From: Bog-473 sp963750075
GTDB taxonomy: Bacteria; Actinomycetota; Acidimicrobiia; Acidimicrobiales; RAAP-2
NCBI GenBank assembly: GCA_963750075.1
Contig: CAVVPG010000008.1
Coordinates: 1 to 64,000, forward strand
Length of the DNA: 64,000 bases
Direction of reading: 5' to 3'
Part shown: positions 25,781 to 34,803 of the stretch, in pieces
How positions within the stretch are numbered: position 1 is the stretch's first letter
Layout of the letters: every line of letters begins with the position of its first letter
The notes under the pieces: generated by a model
What the model saw: only the letters and a program-made list of their open reading frames with translations
Told to the model about the DNA's origin: nothing
Databases searched by the model: none
Program-made: the position numbers and the translations under genes

Positions 25781-26913
25781 GAGGTGACCCCGGCGGCCGC
25801 CAGCGTGTCGGCGGCGATCGCCGGCGCGCACGTCATGCCCCGCCCGCCGGGTCCGGTGACCAGCCAGACCCCGGGACGGATCTCCTCGCGCAGGCACACC
25901 GCCCCGTCCCTGCATTGGGCGTACACGCCCTCCCATCGGCGCCGTACCGGGGGGACCTCGGTCCCGAGGATCCTCCCGGCCCGGGCCAGCAGCTCCTCCG
26001 TCGGGTCCTCGCAGAGCGCGAAGTCGAAGGGCTCCTCGTAGGCATGGGTGTCGCCGATGGTCAGCCCGCCGTCGGGGCGCTGGACCAACAGCAGCTGCAG
26101 GTGGTGGTCGGCCGCGACCGCGCCCTGCTGCCCCAGCAACGAGAGGGGAGCCACCTCGTACGCGGGGTAGTAGCGCAACGTGTCCGCGTCGGCCAGCGCC
26201 GTGGTCAGCTCGGTGGCCAACGGCGCGGTCTCCAGCATCTGCAGGCGGACCCTCCGCAGGCGTGCCGCCACGGCCTCGGTGCCGGCCAGGTAGTCGTAGG
26301 CCGCGCCCGTGGCCACCACGACGAGGTCTCCCTCCCAGCGCTTCCCGGCCGTATCGGCGACGGCGCGCGCGTCCGTCGCGGCAATGCGCCGCCCCGGGTG
26401 GAACCGGTAGCCGTTCGGTACCGCACGCGCCATCAGGTGCGCGCGTAGTGCTCCCAGGGCCAGGCGCGGCTCGACCACGGCGTCGCGCGCGCAGTGGAGT
26501 GCCCCGACTGTCGCGCCCCGGACGGCCGGGTTGCAGGCACGCACCTCGTCCGGCTCGAGGAAGCGGACTTCACGCGCGGCGGCATCCGCGTGACGCGCGA
26601 AGGCCTGCATGACCTCGCGCTCGGCCCCGTTCAGGGCGATGGTCAGCGAACCCACGGGGCGAAAGCCGATGCCCGGCACGTCGGCGCCCACCTCCTCCCA
26701 GCGGCACCGGGCGCGCCGGGCCACGTCGAGCTCCTCGCCCGAGCGTCGGCCGCTGACCCAGACCAGCCCGAAGTTGCGCACCGAGGCGCCCCGCGGATCT
26801 GCGTCCGCCTCCAAGTGGTCCACCGAGAAGCCGGCTCGGACGAGCTCGAGGGCGTGCCACGTCCCGAGGATGCCGCCGCCGACCACGACGGCCCGCGGCC
26901 CGGCGGCGGTCAT
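25777..26913 (-). CDS. FAD-dependent oxidoreductase of a phosphonate-linked family
   Basis: 378-aa DAO-family flavoprotein. The dinucleotide-binding motif VVVGGGILGTWHALELVRAG begins at about residue 9, and GVWLVTGPGGRGMT near the C-terminus closes the FAD site. Together with the adjacent HAD it resembles the TIGR03364/TIGR03351 pair, thought to oxidise an amino-phosphonate and hydrolyse the product. The substrate remains inferred. ATG 26913 has no strong SD. The pair sits between rpe and ribD, interrupting the usual actinobacterial order. Confidence 0.85.
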   Translation of the reverse strand: MTAAGPRAVVVGGGILGTWHALELVRAGFSVDHLEADADPRGASVRNFGLVWVSGRRSGEELDVARRARCRWEEVGADVPGIGFRPVGSLTIALNGAEREVMQAFARHADAAAREVRFLEPDEVRACNPAVRGATVGALHCARDAVVEPRLALGALRAHLMARAVPNGYRFHPGRRIAATDARAVADTAGKRWEGDLVVVATGAAYDYLAGTEAVAARLRRVRLQMLETAPLATELTTALADADTLRYYPAYEVAPLSLLGQQGAVAADHHLQLLLVQRPDGGLTIGDTHAYEEPFDFALCEDPTEELLARAGRILGTEVPPVRRRWEGVYAQCRDGAVCLREEIRPGVWLVTGPGGRGMTCAPAIAADTLAAAGVTS

Positions 26914-26941
26914 GCCCGCGTCGGCGTGGGACGCAGGGAGC

Positions 26942-27652
26942 TCACACGGCGTCGGGGGGGCGCACCGACGCCCGGATGGCGTCGGCCGCCTCCCAGGGTC
27001 GTTCGTGTCCGAAGATCGCGCTGCCGGCGACGAAGACGTTGGCGCCTGCCGCGGCCGCCACCGGCGCCGTGGTGGTGTCGATCCCGCCGTCCACCTCGAT
27101 GTCGAGCGCCAGCGCGCCGGCCTCGACCTCCGCCCGCGCACGCCGCACCTTCTCCATGACGTCGGCGATGAAGCTCTGCCCGCCGAATCCCGGGAAGACC
27201 GTCATGCAGAGGAGCAGATCGACGTCGGGGAGGTAGGGCCGCACGGCATCGAACGGCGTGTCGGGGTTCAGGGCCACGCCGGCCCGCAGGCCGAGCCTGC
27301 GCATCTGCGCGATCAGCTCGTCGGTCCCCCCCACCTCGACGTGCACGGTGCAACCGTCGGCGCCGGCATCCGCGAAGTCCTTGAGGTACCGGCCCGGCTC
27401 GGTCATCATCAGATGGCAGTCGAAGTAGAGGGGTGTGTGACGCCGCAGCGACGCCACCACCGGCGGCCCGATCGTGACGTTGGGGACGAAGTGCCCGTCC
27501 ATGACGTCGACGTGGAGCCAGTCGGCCGAGGGCGCCACCTCCCCGACCTGCTCGGCCAGCGCCCCGAAGTCGGCCGACAGCAGGGACGGTGCGATCCGGA
27601 CATCCCCGATGAGCCCGGGGTCGCGCCCCTTGATGGAACCTCGTCCGTGCAT
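26942..27652 (-). CDS. rpe: Ribulose-phosphate 3-epimerase
   Basis: Interconverts ribulose-5-phosphate and xylulose-5-phosphate; ribulose-5-phosphate also feeds the nearby RibBA. The 236-aa TIM barrel shows IAPSLLSADFGAL, the metal-site pattern HVDVMDGHFVPN, FDCHLMM, and the phosphate loop EVDGGIDTTTAP. ATG 27652 lies 17 nt after the upstream methyltransferase gene. The 15-residue N-terminal extension may not be translated if a downstream start is used. Confidence 0.96.
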   Translation of the reverse strand: MHGRGSIKGRDPGLIGDVRIAPSLLSADFGALAEQVGEVAPSADWLHVDVMDGHFVPNVTIGPPVVASLRRHTPLYFDCHLMMTEPGRYLKDFADAGADGCTVHVEVGGTDELIAQMRRLGLRAGVALNPDTPFDAVRPYLPDVDLLLCMTVFPGFGGQSFIADVMEKVRRARAEVEAGALALDIEVDGGIDTTTAPVAAAAGANVFVAGSAIFGHERPWEAADAIRASVRPPDAV

Positions 27653-27669
27653 GGTCCCGCCGGTGCGGC

Positions 27670-28476
27670 TCAGCTGAAGCGCGCCCAGCAGAGGATGCGC
27701 CGGAACCCGTAGAAGTACGGCTCACGCTCCCCGAGCTCTTCGATCAGCCGCTCCCGGTAGCGCTCCACGAACGCATCGAAGAGCTCAGCGGTCAGGCGCT
27801 TGCGGTACGGGGTGAGCAGCGTGCCCATGACCCACTCCACCACCTCGCCGGTCGACTCCAGCTCGTGCCCGTAGACCTCCATGCGCACGACCTGGTCCTT
27901 CGCTCCCAGCTCGTAGAGGAGGTCTGCGTACAGCTCCGGCGAGAGGACGAACCGGCCCCGGTCCTCGGGGACGTCACCGTAGAGCGCGTCGATGAACGGG
28001 GACTCGTTGGCCACCTCGTGAGCGAGCAGGTGTGACGGGTGGCGGTAATTGGCAGGCACCTGGAACGCGAGCTGCCCGTCCTCGCGCAGCGCCGTCCGCA
28101 TGCGTGCCAGCAGATTGAGGTGGTCGTCGATCCATTGGAGGGACGCGTTGGCGAACACGAGATCGAGCCCCTCGTCGAGCCACGATGCGATGTCGCCCTG
28201 TGCGAACGAGAGGCCCGGCACGTCCCCGTGGTCCGACTGGGCGCGGGCCAGCATGGCCGGCGAGGAGTCGACGCCCACGGTCTCCTTGGCTTCCATCTCC
28301 TGGTGCAGGATCTTGGTCAGGTCACCCAGGCCGCACCCGAGGTCGACGACCCGTCCTCCGGGAACCGGGTGACAGAGCGTCAGCAGGTCGTCGAAGGGTT
28401 GCTGGCGTTCCGACCGGAAGCGCTCGTACTGGTCTGGGCTCCACCCGTCGATCGGCGTCACGGTCACCGGTCTCAT
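27670..28476 (-). CDS. Class I SAM methyltransferase, trans-aconitate methyltransferase-like
   Basis: 268-aa methyltransferase closely resembling Tam. The N-terminus DGWSPDQYERFRSERQQPF and SAM motif I VVDLGCGLGDLTKIL are characteristic, followed by VFANASLQWIDDH and the C-terminal YRERLIEELGEREPYFYGFRRI. It would methylate a small carboxylic acid such as trans-aconitate; this is inferred from family likeness. ATG 28476 starts 2 nt after the fmt stop. It occupies the slot where mycobacteria have the rRNA methylase gene fmu/rsmB. Confidence 0.88.
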   Translation of the reverse strand: MRPVTVTPIDGWSPDQYERFRSERQQPFDDLLTLCHPVPGGRVVDLGCGLGDLTKILHQEMEAKETVGVDSSPAMLARAQSDHGDVPGLSFAQGDIASWLDEGLDLVFANASLQWIDDHLNLLARMRTALREDGQLAFQVPANYRHPSHLLAHEVANESPFIDALYGDVPEDRGRFVLSPELYADLLYELGAKDQVVRMEVYGHELESTGEVVEWVMGTLLTPYRKRLTAELFDAFVERYRERLIEELGEREPYFYGFRRILCWARFS

Positions 28477-28478
28477 GT

Positions 28479-29366
28479 CTAGTCCGTCCCGAGGCGCTCG
28501 CCGACCCGGGGGCGCGCCCCTCGTAGCCACTCGTCGGCTGACATGGGCGAACGGCTCTCGGGCTGCACCCGCCGCAGCACGAGCGTGCCGGCGCCCGTTG
28601 CGACGGCGGGGCCGTCCAGCGCGCCGATCGCTCGCCCGCCGGCGTCATCGGGCGTCTCGCCGATCGTGGCGTCCAGCACGGTCAGCAGCCTGCCGCGGAA
28701 CGTGGTCCAGGCACGACCCAGGCGGACCACCCGCTTGAGCTGCAGGGCAGGCTCCGACCAGTCGAGGTGGAGGTCCTCCTTGGTGATCTTGTCCGCGACC
28801 GTCGCCGGCCCCCGCTGCGGTTGCGGCTCGGGCAACCCCTCCACCCCGCTCGCGAGGGTGTCGACGAGCAGGTCGCTCCCGACGGCGACGAGGCGGTCCC
28901 GGAGCGTCGCCAGCATGACGTCCTCGTCGAGCGGCACGGTGCGCAACGCGTACACGGGGCCGGTGTCGAGACCCTCCTCCACCCGCATCACGCACACCCC
29001 GGTCTCGTGGTCGCCGGCGAGGATCGCCCGCTCCACGGGAGCCGCTCCCCTCCACCGAGGGAGGAGCGAGAAGTGCAGGTTGACCATGGGCACCAGCTCG
29101 AGCAGCCGGACAGGGATGATGCGGCCGTACGCCACCACGACAGCCAGCTCCACCCCTGCGTCCGCCACGTCGTCCATGTCGTGGGTGACTGCGATGCCGA
29201 GCTCCGTCGCCGCTTCCTTGACCGGACTCGGCGTCGTGCGGCCCCCGCGGCCGCGTCGGCGGTCGGGCCGGGTCACGCACAGCGCGACGTCGTGACCCGC
29301 CCCGGCGAGCGCGCGGAGGGGCGGCACCGCGAGGTCGGGGGTCCCGAGATACGCCAGGCGAGCCAC
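28479..29366 (-). CDS. fmt: Methionyl-tRNA formyltransferase
   Basis: Formylates initiator Met-tRNA. The 295-aa protein has an N-terminal formyltransferase domain with NLHFSLLPRWRGAAPVERAI, containing the catalytic Asn/His region, and a C-terminal OB-like tRNA-binding domain. The start is GTG 29366, giving ARLAYLGTPDLAVPPL, the usual N-terminus. It is followed by the Tam-like gene and preceded by def, its functional partner. Confidence 0.96.
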   Translation of the reverse strand: MARLAYLGTPDLAVPPLRALAGAGHDVALCVTRPDRRRGRGGRTTPSPVKEAATELGIAVTHDMDDVADAGVELAVVVAYGRIIPVRLLELVPMVNLHFSLLPRWRGAAPVERAILAGDHETGVCVMRVEEGLDTGPVYALRTVPLDEDVMLATLRDRLVAVGSDLLVDTLASGVEGLPEPQPQRGPATVADKITKEDLHLDWSEPALQLKRVVRLGRAWTTFRGRLLTVLDATIGETPDDAGGRAIGALDGPAVATGAGTLVLRRVQPESRSPMSADEWLRGARPRVGERLGTD

Positions 29367-29409
29367 CCGTTCACCGTAGGGCAGGCGGCTCGCGCCGCGG
29401 GGAGAAGCC

Positions 29410-29943
29410 TCAGCGAGAAAAGAGGCCGGAGAGTCCGTCCGGATCGGACGCGGCGAGGTCCAAGGTGCGGCCGCGCAGGATCTTGAGTGCCTCCTTGCGT
29501 TGGTCCTCGTTCAGGCGCTCGACGAGCAGGATGCCGTCCAGGTGGTCAAGCTCGTGTTGGAACACCCGGCCTTCGAGCTCGGTGGCCTCGATGGAGACCT
29601 CGTTGCCCTCGAGGTCGAGGCCGACGAGGTGGACGGCGTTGGGACGAACGATCTCCCAGCTGAGTCCCGGCACCGAGAGGCAACCCTCGTCGAAAGCCCA
29701 TTCCCCGTCGCTCTCGACGATGCGGGGGTTGATGATCGTGCGGGCTCCCTCTCCCACGTCGTAGACGAAGATGCGGCGCTGCACGCCCACCTGGTTGGCC
29801 GCCAGGCCCGTGCCGGGCGCGGCGTACATCGTCTCGATCATGGCGTCGACCAGGCTGGCCACGGCGGCGTCGATGTCCTCGACCTCGCGGGCGCGTTCCT
29901 TCAGCACGGGGTCGCCGTACTGGCGGATGCTGAGACCGGGCAT
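29410..29943 (-). CDS. def: Peptide deformylase
   Basis: Removes the N-formyl group from nascent proteins. All three metal-site motifs are present in the 177-aa sequence: GTGLAANQVG, EGCLSVPG and FQHELDHLDG. It starts at ATG 29943 and lies between priA and fmt, the expected actinobacterial context. Confidence 0.97.
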   Translation of the reverse strand: MPGLSIRQYGDPVLKERAREVEDIDAAVASLVDAMIETMYAAPGTGLAANQVGVQRRIFVYDVGEGARTIINPRIVESDGEWAFDEGCLSVPGLSWEIVRPNAVHLVGLDLEGNEVSIEATELEGRVFQHELDHLDGILLVERLNEDQRKEALKILRGRTLDLAASDPDGLSGLFSR

Positions 29944-29992
29944 CGGCCCATTCTACCTGCGGCCCATCCCGCTCCGGATCGGGTCGGGCCCC

Positions 29993-31849
29993 TCAGAGGG
30001 TCGCCGGGTCGACCTCGACGCGCAGGCCTCGCCCCGCTGGCCGGGGCACCCGGGCCAGCAGGTCGCACACCGGGGCATGGGCCTCGCCGCGCACGAGGAA
30101 CCGTCCCTCGCCCAGCGCCGACAGGCTCAGGGCATCCGACGGCGAGCCGGGGGCCGCCGCCCGCACCGCCTCGCCCAGCGCGTCGGCATATTCCGGGGCC
30201 AGCACCCCCGAGACGAGCGCCAGGGCTGCGAACGGAGGCAGGGCCGAGACCCGGCGCGCCTCGATCTCCTCGGCCAGCACCGTCGCCGGCTCGCCCTTCG
30301 ACACGGCCACGAGCACCGGATGGTCCGGCACCCGGGTCTGGACCTGGACCCGCGCCCATGCCGCCCCGGCCCCCCGCGCGCCGACGAGGCGCGCGGCACG
30401 GACGAACAGGGCGAGCGTGTCCTCGGTCGCCGACAGTCGCGGCGCGAGCAGGTGGAGGTCGACGTCGAGGAAGGCGACGGCGGACGCTCGGCGCACGCGG
30501 TGCAGCACCGCCTCCGTGCCCACCAGTACGGCCGTCGCCGGCAGCACGGGTTCAGGGCCGCCCCCACGGGCGCCCGCCACCTCGCCCACCGTCACCCCGA
30601 GCAGCGCCTCCAGCTCCTCACGCAGCCGGCCCACGCCGACGCGCAGGGTCTTCATGCGCAGCCGCCCGCAGGCGGTGCACACGACCGGCCTGGTCTCGCC
30701 ACAACGCGGGCACCGCAGCAGTTCCTCGTCGCGCGGCCGCCCCGTCGCGGCGCCACAGCGAGCGCACCGAGCCAGCTCCCCGCAGTGACGGCACGCCAGG
30801 AGCCGGGCGCCGCCCGTACGGTTGTACACGCAGACCAGGGGGCCCCGGGTGCCGACGGCGGCGGGATCGGCGAGCACGGCCCGGGCGAGCCGCACGAATT
30901 CCTCGGAGAAGATTCCGGTGCGAGGGTCGGCGCCCCGGCGGTCCACCAACTCGACGGTCGCCCATCCGGCCCGCTCGCGCAGCACAGGGGGGGCGAACGT
31001 CCGCGTCCCCTCCCCCTCCAGGGTGGCCAAGGAGACCGGCGGGACGGGCGAGGCGAGGACGCAGGGCGCACCTTGGCGCCGCGCCCGCTCCAGCAGCACG
31101 TCCACGGCGCTGTAGGTCGGCGCGCTCTCCTCGCGGTACGACGCGTCGTGGGCGTCGAGCACGACCGCGGCAGCCAGGCGCGGCGCCGGTGCCCACGCAC
31201 CGGACCGGCTTCCCACGACGACGGGCCAACCGGCCCGCGCCTCCTCCCACGCCATCGTGGCGGCACAGCCACGCCGTACGAGTCGCGCCGTCAGGCGCTG
31301 GGCCCAACCGGTGGAGGGGACGAGCACGAGGACGCTGCCCCCGCGGGCCACGACCAACGGGTCTCCCACCACGGACAGCACGAGATCGATCAGGTCCGTC
31401 GCAGGGGGGAGGCGCACGACGCTCACGGCCTCTCGTACGAGCGCATCGCCCCAGTCTTCGCTTGCGGCAGCGTCGCCCGACCCGGTCGCGGGTGGGGCGG
31501 CCTCGGGTGCCCGCGGCAGCGAGCGCACGACCACTGACGGCGATGCCGTGTGCAAGAAGAACGACGTCGGCCCGGCCCAGCGCCACGCCGCCCACCCGGC
31601 GAGCTCGACCACGTCGGGCGGCGGACCCCACCCGAGCCACGACTTGAGCGGCAGGACGTCGATGCCCTCCGGCGTTCCCACGTCCTCCTCGACCACCCAG
31701 CCCCGCACCGAGCGCCCGTGGAGCGGCACGCGCACCCGCGCCCCCATGCGTACGTCCTCCGCCCAGCGTGCCGGTACGGCGTAGTCGAACACCTTGTCCA
31801 GCGCGGCCACCTCGGTCCGCACGCGCACCGTGCGCGCGGGAGCGATCAC
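29993..31849 (-). CDS. priA: PriA-like primosome protein lacking helicase motifs
   Basis: Replication restart protein of the actinobacterial type (618 aa). The N-terminal DNA-binding domain starts VRVRTEVAALDKVFDYAVP. The zinc-binding cysteines are kept (LACRHCGELARCARCG, LLRCPRCGETRPVVCTACG). Walker A has degenerated (VPSTGWAQRL where GxTGSGKT is expected) and the DEAH box reads LDAHDASY, so it should not be an active helicase; this is the known condition in actinobacteria. GTG 31849 is the only standard start before the conserved N-terminus. It lies downstream of metK. Confidence 0.93.
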   Translation of the reverse strand: MIAPARTVRVRTEVAALDKVFDYAVPARWAEDVRMGARVRVPLHGRSVRGWVVEEDVGTPEGIDVLPLKSWLGWGPPPDVVELAGWAAWRWAGPTSFFLHTASPSVVVRSLPRAPEAAPPATGSGDAAASEDWGDALVREAVSVVRLPPATDLIDLVLSVVGDPLVVARGGSVLVLVPSTGWAQRLTARLVRRGCAATMAWEEARAGWPVVVGSRSGAWAPAPRLAAAVVLDAHDASYREESAPTYSAVDVLLERARRQGAPCVLASPVPPVSLATLEGEGTRTFAPPVLRERAGWATVELVDRRGADPRTGIFSEEFVRLARAVLADPAAVGTRGPLVCVYNRTGGARLLACRHCGELARCARCGAATGRPRDEELLRCPRCGETRPVVCTACGRLRMKTLRVGVGRLREELEALLGVTVGEVAGARGGGPEPVLPATAVLVGTEAVLHRVRRASAVAFLDVDLHLLAPRLSATEDTLALFVRAARLVGARGAGAAWARVQVQTRVPDHPVLVAVSKGEPATVLAEEIEARRVSALPPFAALALVSGVLAPEYADALGEAVRAAAPGSPSDALSLSALGEGRFLVRGEAHAPVCDLLARVPRPAGRGLRVEVDPATL

Positions 31850-31916
31850 CGCGTCGTCGGTCGTCTCGGCGTCATCGCTGCACCACGGCCGCCCCTTCAG
31901 AGGAGCGGCCGGACGA

Positions 31917-33107
31917 TCAGAGCCCGAGGGCGGCCCGCAGGTCGTCGACCCGAGGGGTGGCCTCCCACGTGAACTCCTTGTCCGAGCGGCCGAAGTGGCC
32001 GTAGGCCGCCGTCTTCTTGTAGATCGGGCGACGGAGGTCGAGGTCGCGCGAGATCGCCGCCGGTCGTAGGTCGAACAGCTCCCGGACGGCGTGGGAGATC
32101 GTCTCGGGATCGACCTCCTCGGTGCCGAAGGTCTCGACCAACAGGGAGACCGGGTGGGCGACGCCGATGGCGTAGGCCACCTGCACCTCACACCGCCTGG
32201 CTGCTCCCGCCGCCACGACGTGCTTGGCCACCCACCGCGCGGCGTAGGCGGCCGAGCGGTCCACCTTGGAGGGGTCCTTGCCGGAGAACGCGCCTCCACC
32301 ATGGCGCGCCATGCCGCCGTACGTGTCCACGATGATCTTGCGCCCGGTGAGCCCCGTGTCCGCATGGGGCCCGCCCAGCTCGAAGATCCCCGTCGGGTTG
32401 ACGAAGATCCGCAGCCCCTCGCTGTCGAGATCGGTCGGCACGAGGGGGTTGATGACGTGCTCGATCAGATCGGGCCGCAGTTGCTCCTCGAGGTCGATCC
32501 CGCTGGCGTGCTGGGTGGAGATGAGCACGGTGTCGATGCGCACCGGACGCCCGTCCTCGTAGACGACCGAGACCTGGGTCTTGCCGTCGGGTCGCAGGTA
32601 CGGGACGGTGGCGGCGCGGCGGACCTGCGCCAGTCGCTCGGAGAGCCGGTGCGCCAGCCAGATGGGCAATGGCATGAGGTCGGGCGTCTCGTCGCAGGCG
32701 TACCCGAACATCATTCCCTGGTCGCCGGCGCCCTGGGCATTGAGCACGTCCTCGCCACCCTTGCCGGTGCGCAGTTCGAAGGCCGCGTCGACACCCTGCG
32801 CGATGTCGGGTGACTGCGCGTCGAGCGACACCAGCACGCCACACGTCTTGCCGTTGAAGCCGTAGACGTCGTTGTCGTAGCCGATGTCGCACACCGTCTG
32901 GCGCACGAGGGACGGGATGTCGACGTAGGTCGACGTCGTCACCTCGCCGGCCACCACGACGAGGCCGGTGGTCAGAAGGGTCTCGCAGGCGACGCGGCTC
33001 GAGGGATCGCCTTCGAGGATGGCGTCGAGGACGGCGTCAGATATCTGATCCGCCATCTTGTCGGGGTGCCCCTCGGTGACCGATTCCGAGGTGAAGGTGG
33101 TTTTCAC
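31917..33107 (-). CDS. metK: S-adenosylmethionine synthetase
   Basis: Makes SAM from methionine and ATP. The 396-aa protein starts TFTSESVTEGHPDKMADQISD and has GAGDQGMMFGYA and GGGAFSGKDPSKVDRSAAY, the two family signatures. GTG 33107 shares GTGA with the coaBC stop, so coaBC and metK are coupled. The SAM would feed the several methyltransferases nearby. Confidence 0.98.
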   Translation of the reverse strand: MKTTFTSESVTEGHPDKMADQISDAVLDAILEGDPSSRVACETLLTTGLVVVAGEVTTSTYVDIPSLVRQTVCDIGYDNDVYGFNGKTCGVLVSLDAQSPDIAQGVDAAFELRTGKGGEDVLNAQGAGDQGMMFGYACDETPDLMPLPIWLAHRLSERLAQVRRAATVPYLRPDGKTQVSVVYEDGRPVRIDTVLISTQHASGIDLEEQLRPDLIEHVINPLVPTDLDSEGLRIFVNPTGIFELGGPHADTGLTGRKIIVDTYGGMARHGGGAFSGKDPSKVDRSAAYAARWVAKHVVAAGAARRCEVQVAYAIGVAHPVSLLVETFGTEEVDPETISHAVRELFDLRPAAISRDLDLRRPIYKKTAAYGHFGRSDKEFTWEATPRVDDLRAALGL

Positions 33108-34372
33108 GTGATGCTCCGCTTCTCGTTGTGGTGGGCGATCACCCTATCCAATACGGCATTTGCCACTGCATCCTTGGAGGTCAGTGGGATTTCGGTGGTG
33201 CTCCCGTCTGCCTCGAGGATCACGACTGCGTTGGTGTCGTGGTCGAACCCCGCACCGGGCGCGCTCACATCGTTCACGACGAGCAGGTCAACCCCCTTGC
33301 GAGCGAGCTTGCGTCGTCCCCGTTCGATGGCGTCGTGCGTCTCCGCGGCGAACCCCACGAGCACCTGGCCGGAACCCCGACGGGCGGCAAGGCCCACAAG
33401 GATGTCGGGCGTCGGCTCGAGCACGAGCTCCGGGATCCCCTCCTCCTTCGAGAGCTTCGCGCCCGCCGACCGCTTGGGCCGGAAGTCGGCCACTGCCGCG
33501 GCCATCACGACCACGTCGGCTCCTTCCGCGGCCGCCCCGATCGCATGCTCCATGTCGGCGGCGGTCTCCACGTCGAGCCGGTGCACGGCGCCGGCGACGT
33601 CCGGCGGGAGCGCGAGCGGTGACGCCGTGACGAGCGTCACGGCGGCTCCGCGCCGGGCGGCGGCGACCGCGATCGCGTGACCCTGCTTGCCCGACGAGCG
33701 ATTCGTGATGAACCTGACCGGGTCGAGGGGCTCCCGCGTGCCGCCCGCGCTCACCACGATCCGCGCGCCGAGGAGGTCGCGCCGCGTTGCCGCGCCCAGC
33801 CGTTCGAGCACCCGTTCGACGATGACTCCGGGGTCCGCCAACCTCCCCTCGCCCGAGTCACCCCCGGCGAGCCTCCCGCTCTCCGGCGGGACGATCTCGA
33901 CGCCGCGGCGTTCGAGCGTGGCGAGGTTGTCGCGTACCGATGCGTGTTCCCACATCTCGGTGTGCATGGCGGGGCACACGATCACCGGTGCGCGGGTCGC
34001 CAGCAACGTGGCGCACAGGAGATCGTCCGAGAGCCCCGCGGCATAGCGGGCGATGGTGTGGGCGGTGGCGGGCACCACGACGACGAGGTCGGCGCCCTGC
34101 CCGAGCCTCGTGTGGGGGATGGGCGACGACTCGTCCCACAAGGAACGCTGCACCGGCTCGGAGGCCAGCGCCGAGAACGTGACCTCGCCCACGAACCTCG
34201 TGGCCTCATCGGTCAGCACGGGTGTCACGTGCACGCCGGCATCGACGAGACGGCGGCACACCTCGACGGCCTTGTAGGCCGCGATGCCACCGCACACACC
34301 AAGGACGACGCGGGGTCGCTGCGGCAACCGGTCGGCGTGCACGGACATATCGTCGGTTCCCGTTCCGGCCAT
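33104..34372 (-). CDS. coaBC: Bifunctional phosphopantothenoylcysteine decarboxylase / phosphopantothenate-cysteine ligase
   Basis: Two successive coenzyme A steps. The N-terminal flavoprotein CoaC domain has GVCGGIAAYKAVE and the motif PAMHTEMW (PAMNxxM in most homologues). The C-terminal CoaB domain has VSAGGTREPLDPVRFITNRSSGKQG in parts and the loop KRSAGAKLSK. The protein is 422 aa from ATG 34372; ATG 34348 is an alternative giving a more typical short N-terminus. It follows rpoZ. Confidence 0.96.
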   Translation of the reverse strand: MAGTGTDDMSVHADRLPQRPRVVLGVCGGIAAYKAVEVCRRLVDAGVHVTPVLTDEATRFVGEVTFSALASEPVQRSLWDESSPIPHTRLGQGADLVVVVPATAHTIARYAAGLSDDLLCATLLATRAPVIVCPAMHTEMWEHASVRDNLATLERRGVEIVPPESGRLAGGDSGEGRLADPGVIVERVLERLGAATRRDLLGARIVVSAGGTREPLDPVRFITNRSSGKQGHAIAVAAARRGAAVTLVTASPLALPPDVAGAVHRLDVETAADMEHAIGAAAEGADVVVMAAAVADFRPKRSAGAKLSKEEGIPELVLEPTPDILVGLAARRGSGQVLVGFAAETHDAIERGRRKLARKGVDLLVVNDVSAPGAGFDHDTNAVVILEADGSTTEIPLTSKDAVANAVLDRVIAHHNEKRSIT

Positions 34373-34404
34373 CGGCGGTGACGCCGCGCCTCTCGTCCCG
34401 GCGC

Positions 34405-34803
34405 CTAGCTCGCGGTCGGGTCCTCGTCCCCGACGGCGAGCGCTTCGATGACCTCGGCGACCTCGGTTGCCTCGGCCGCCTCGCCCTCGACTTCGGCGAG
34501 CAGACCGGCCTCGGCGGCGTCCGCGATGGCCGCAGCCAGCGCGGCCTCCTCCTCGGGGTCGGGTCGGGTGAAGGTCGCCTTGCCGGCCGCGATCTCCTCG
34601 AAGGCGATGGAGACGGGCTTGCCCGACACGGACGCCACCTGGGGCGGCACGACCTTGCCGAGCCCCTCGCCCAGGCTGTTGTAATACGAATTCACCTGTC
34701 TGGCCCGGGCGGAGCCGAGCGCGACCAGGGTGAACTTCGAGTCCACCTTGTCGAGCAGCTCTTCGATGGGTGGGTCCATGAGCGTGTGGCGGCCTTGGGC
34801 CAT
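34405..34803 (-). CDS. rpoZ: RNA polymerase omega subunit
   Basis: Small assembly subunit of RNA polymerase. The first ~80 residues are the conserved fold (MDPPIEELLDKVDSKFTLVA, ARARQVNSYYNSLGEG). An acidic Ala/Glu-rich tail follows, giving 132 aa in total. ATG 34803 has a perfect GGAGG 7 nt upstream and shares one base with the gmk stop (TGATG). The ORF extends upstream only as a gmk shadow. Confidence 0.95.
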   Translation of the reverse strand: MAQGRHTLMDPPIEELLDKVDSKFTLVALGSARARQVNSYYNSLGEGLGKVVPPQVASVSGKPVSIAFEEIAAGKATFTRPDPEEEAALAAAIADAAEAGLLAEVEGEAAEATEVAEVIEALAVGDEDPTAS

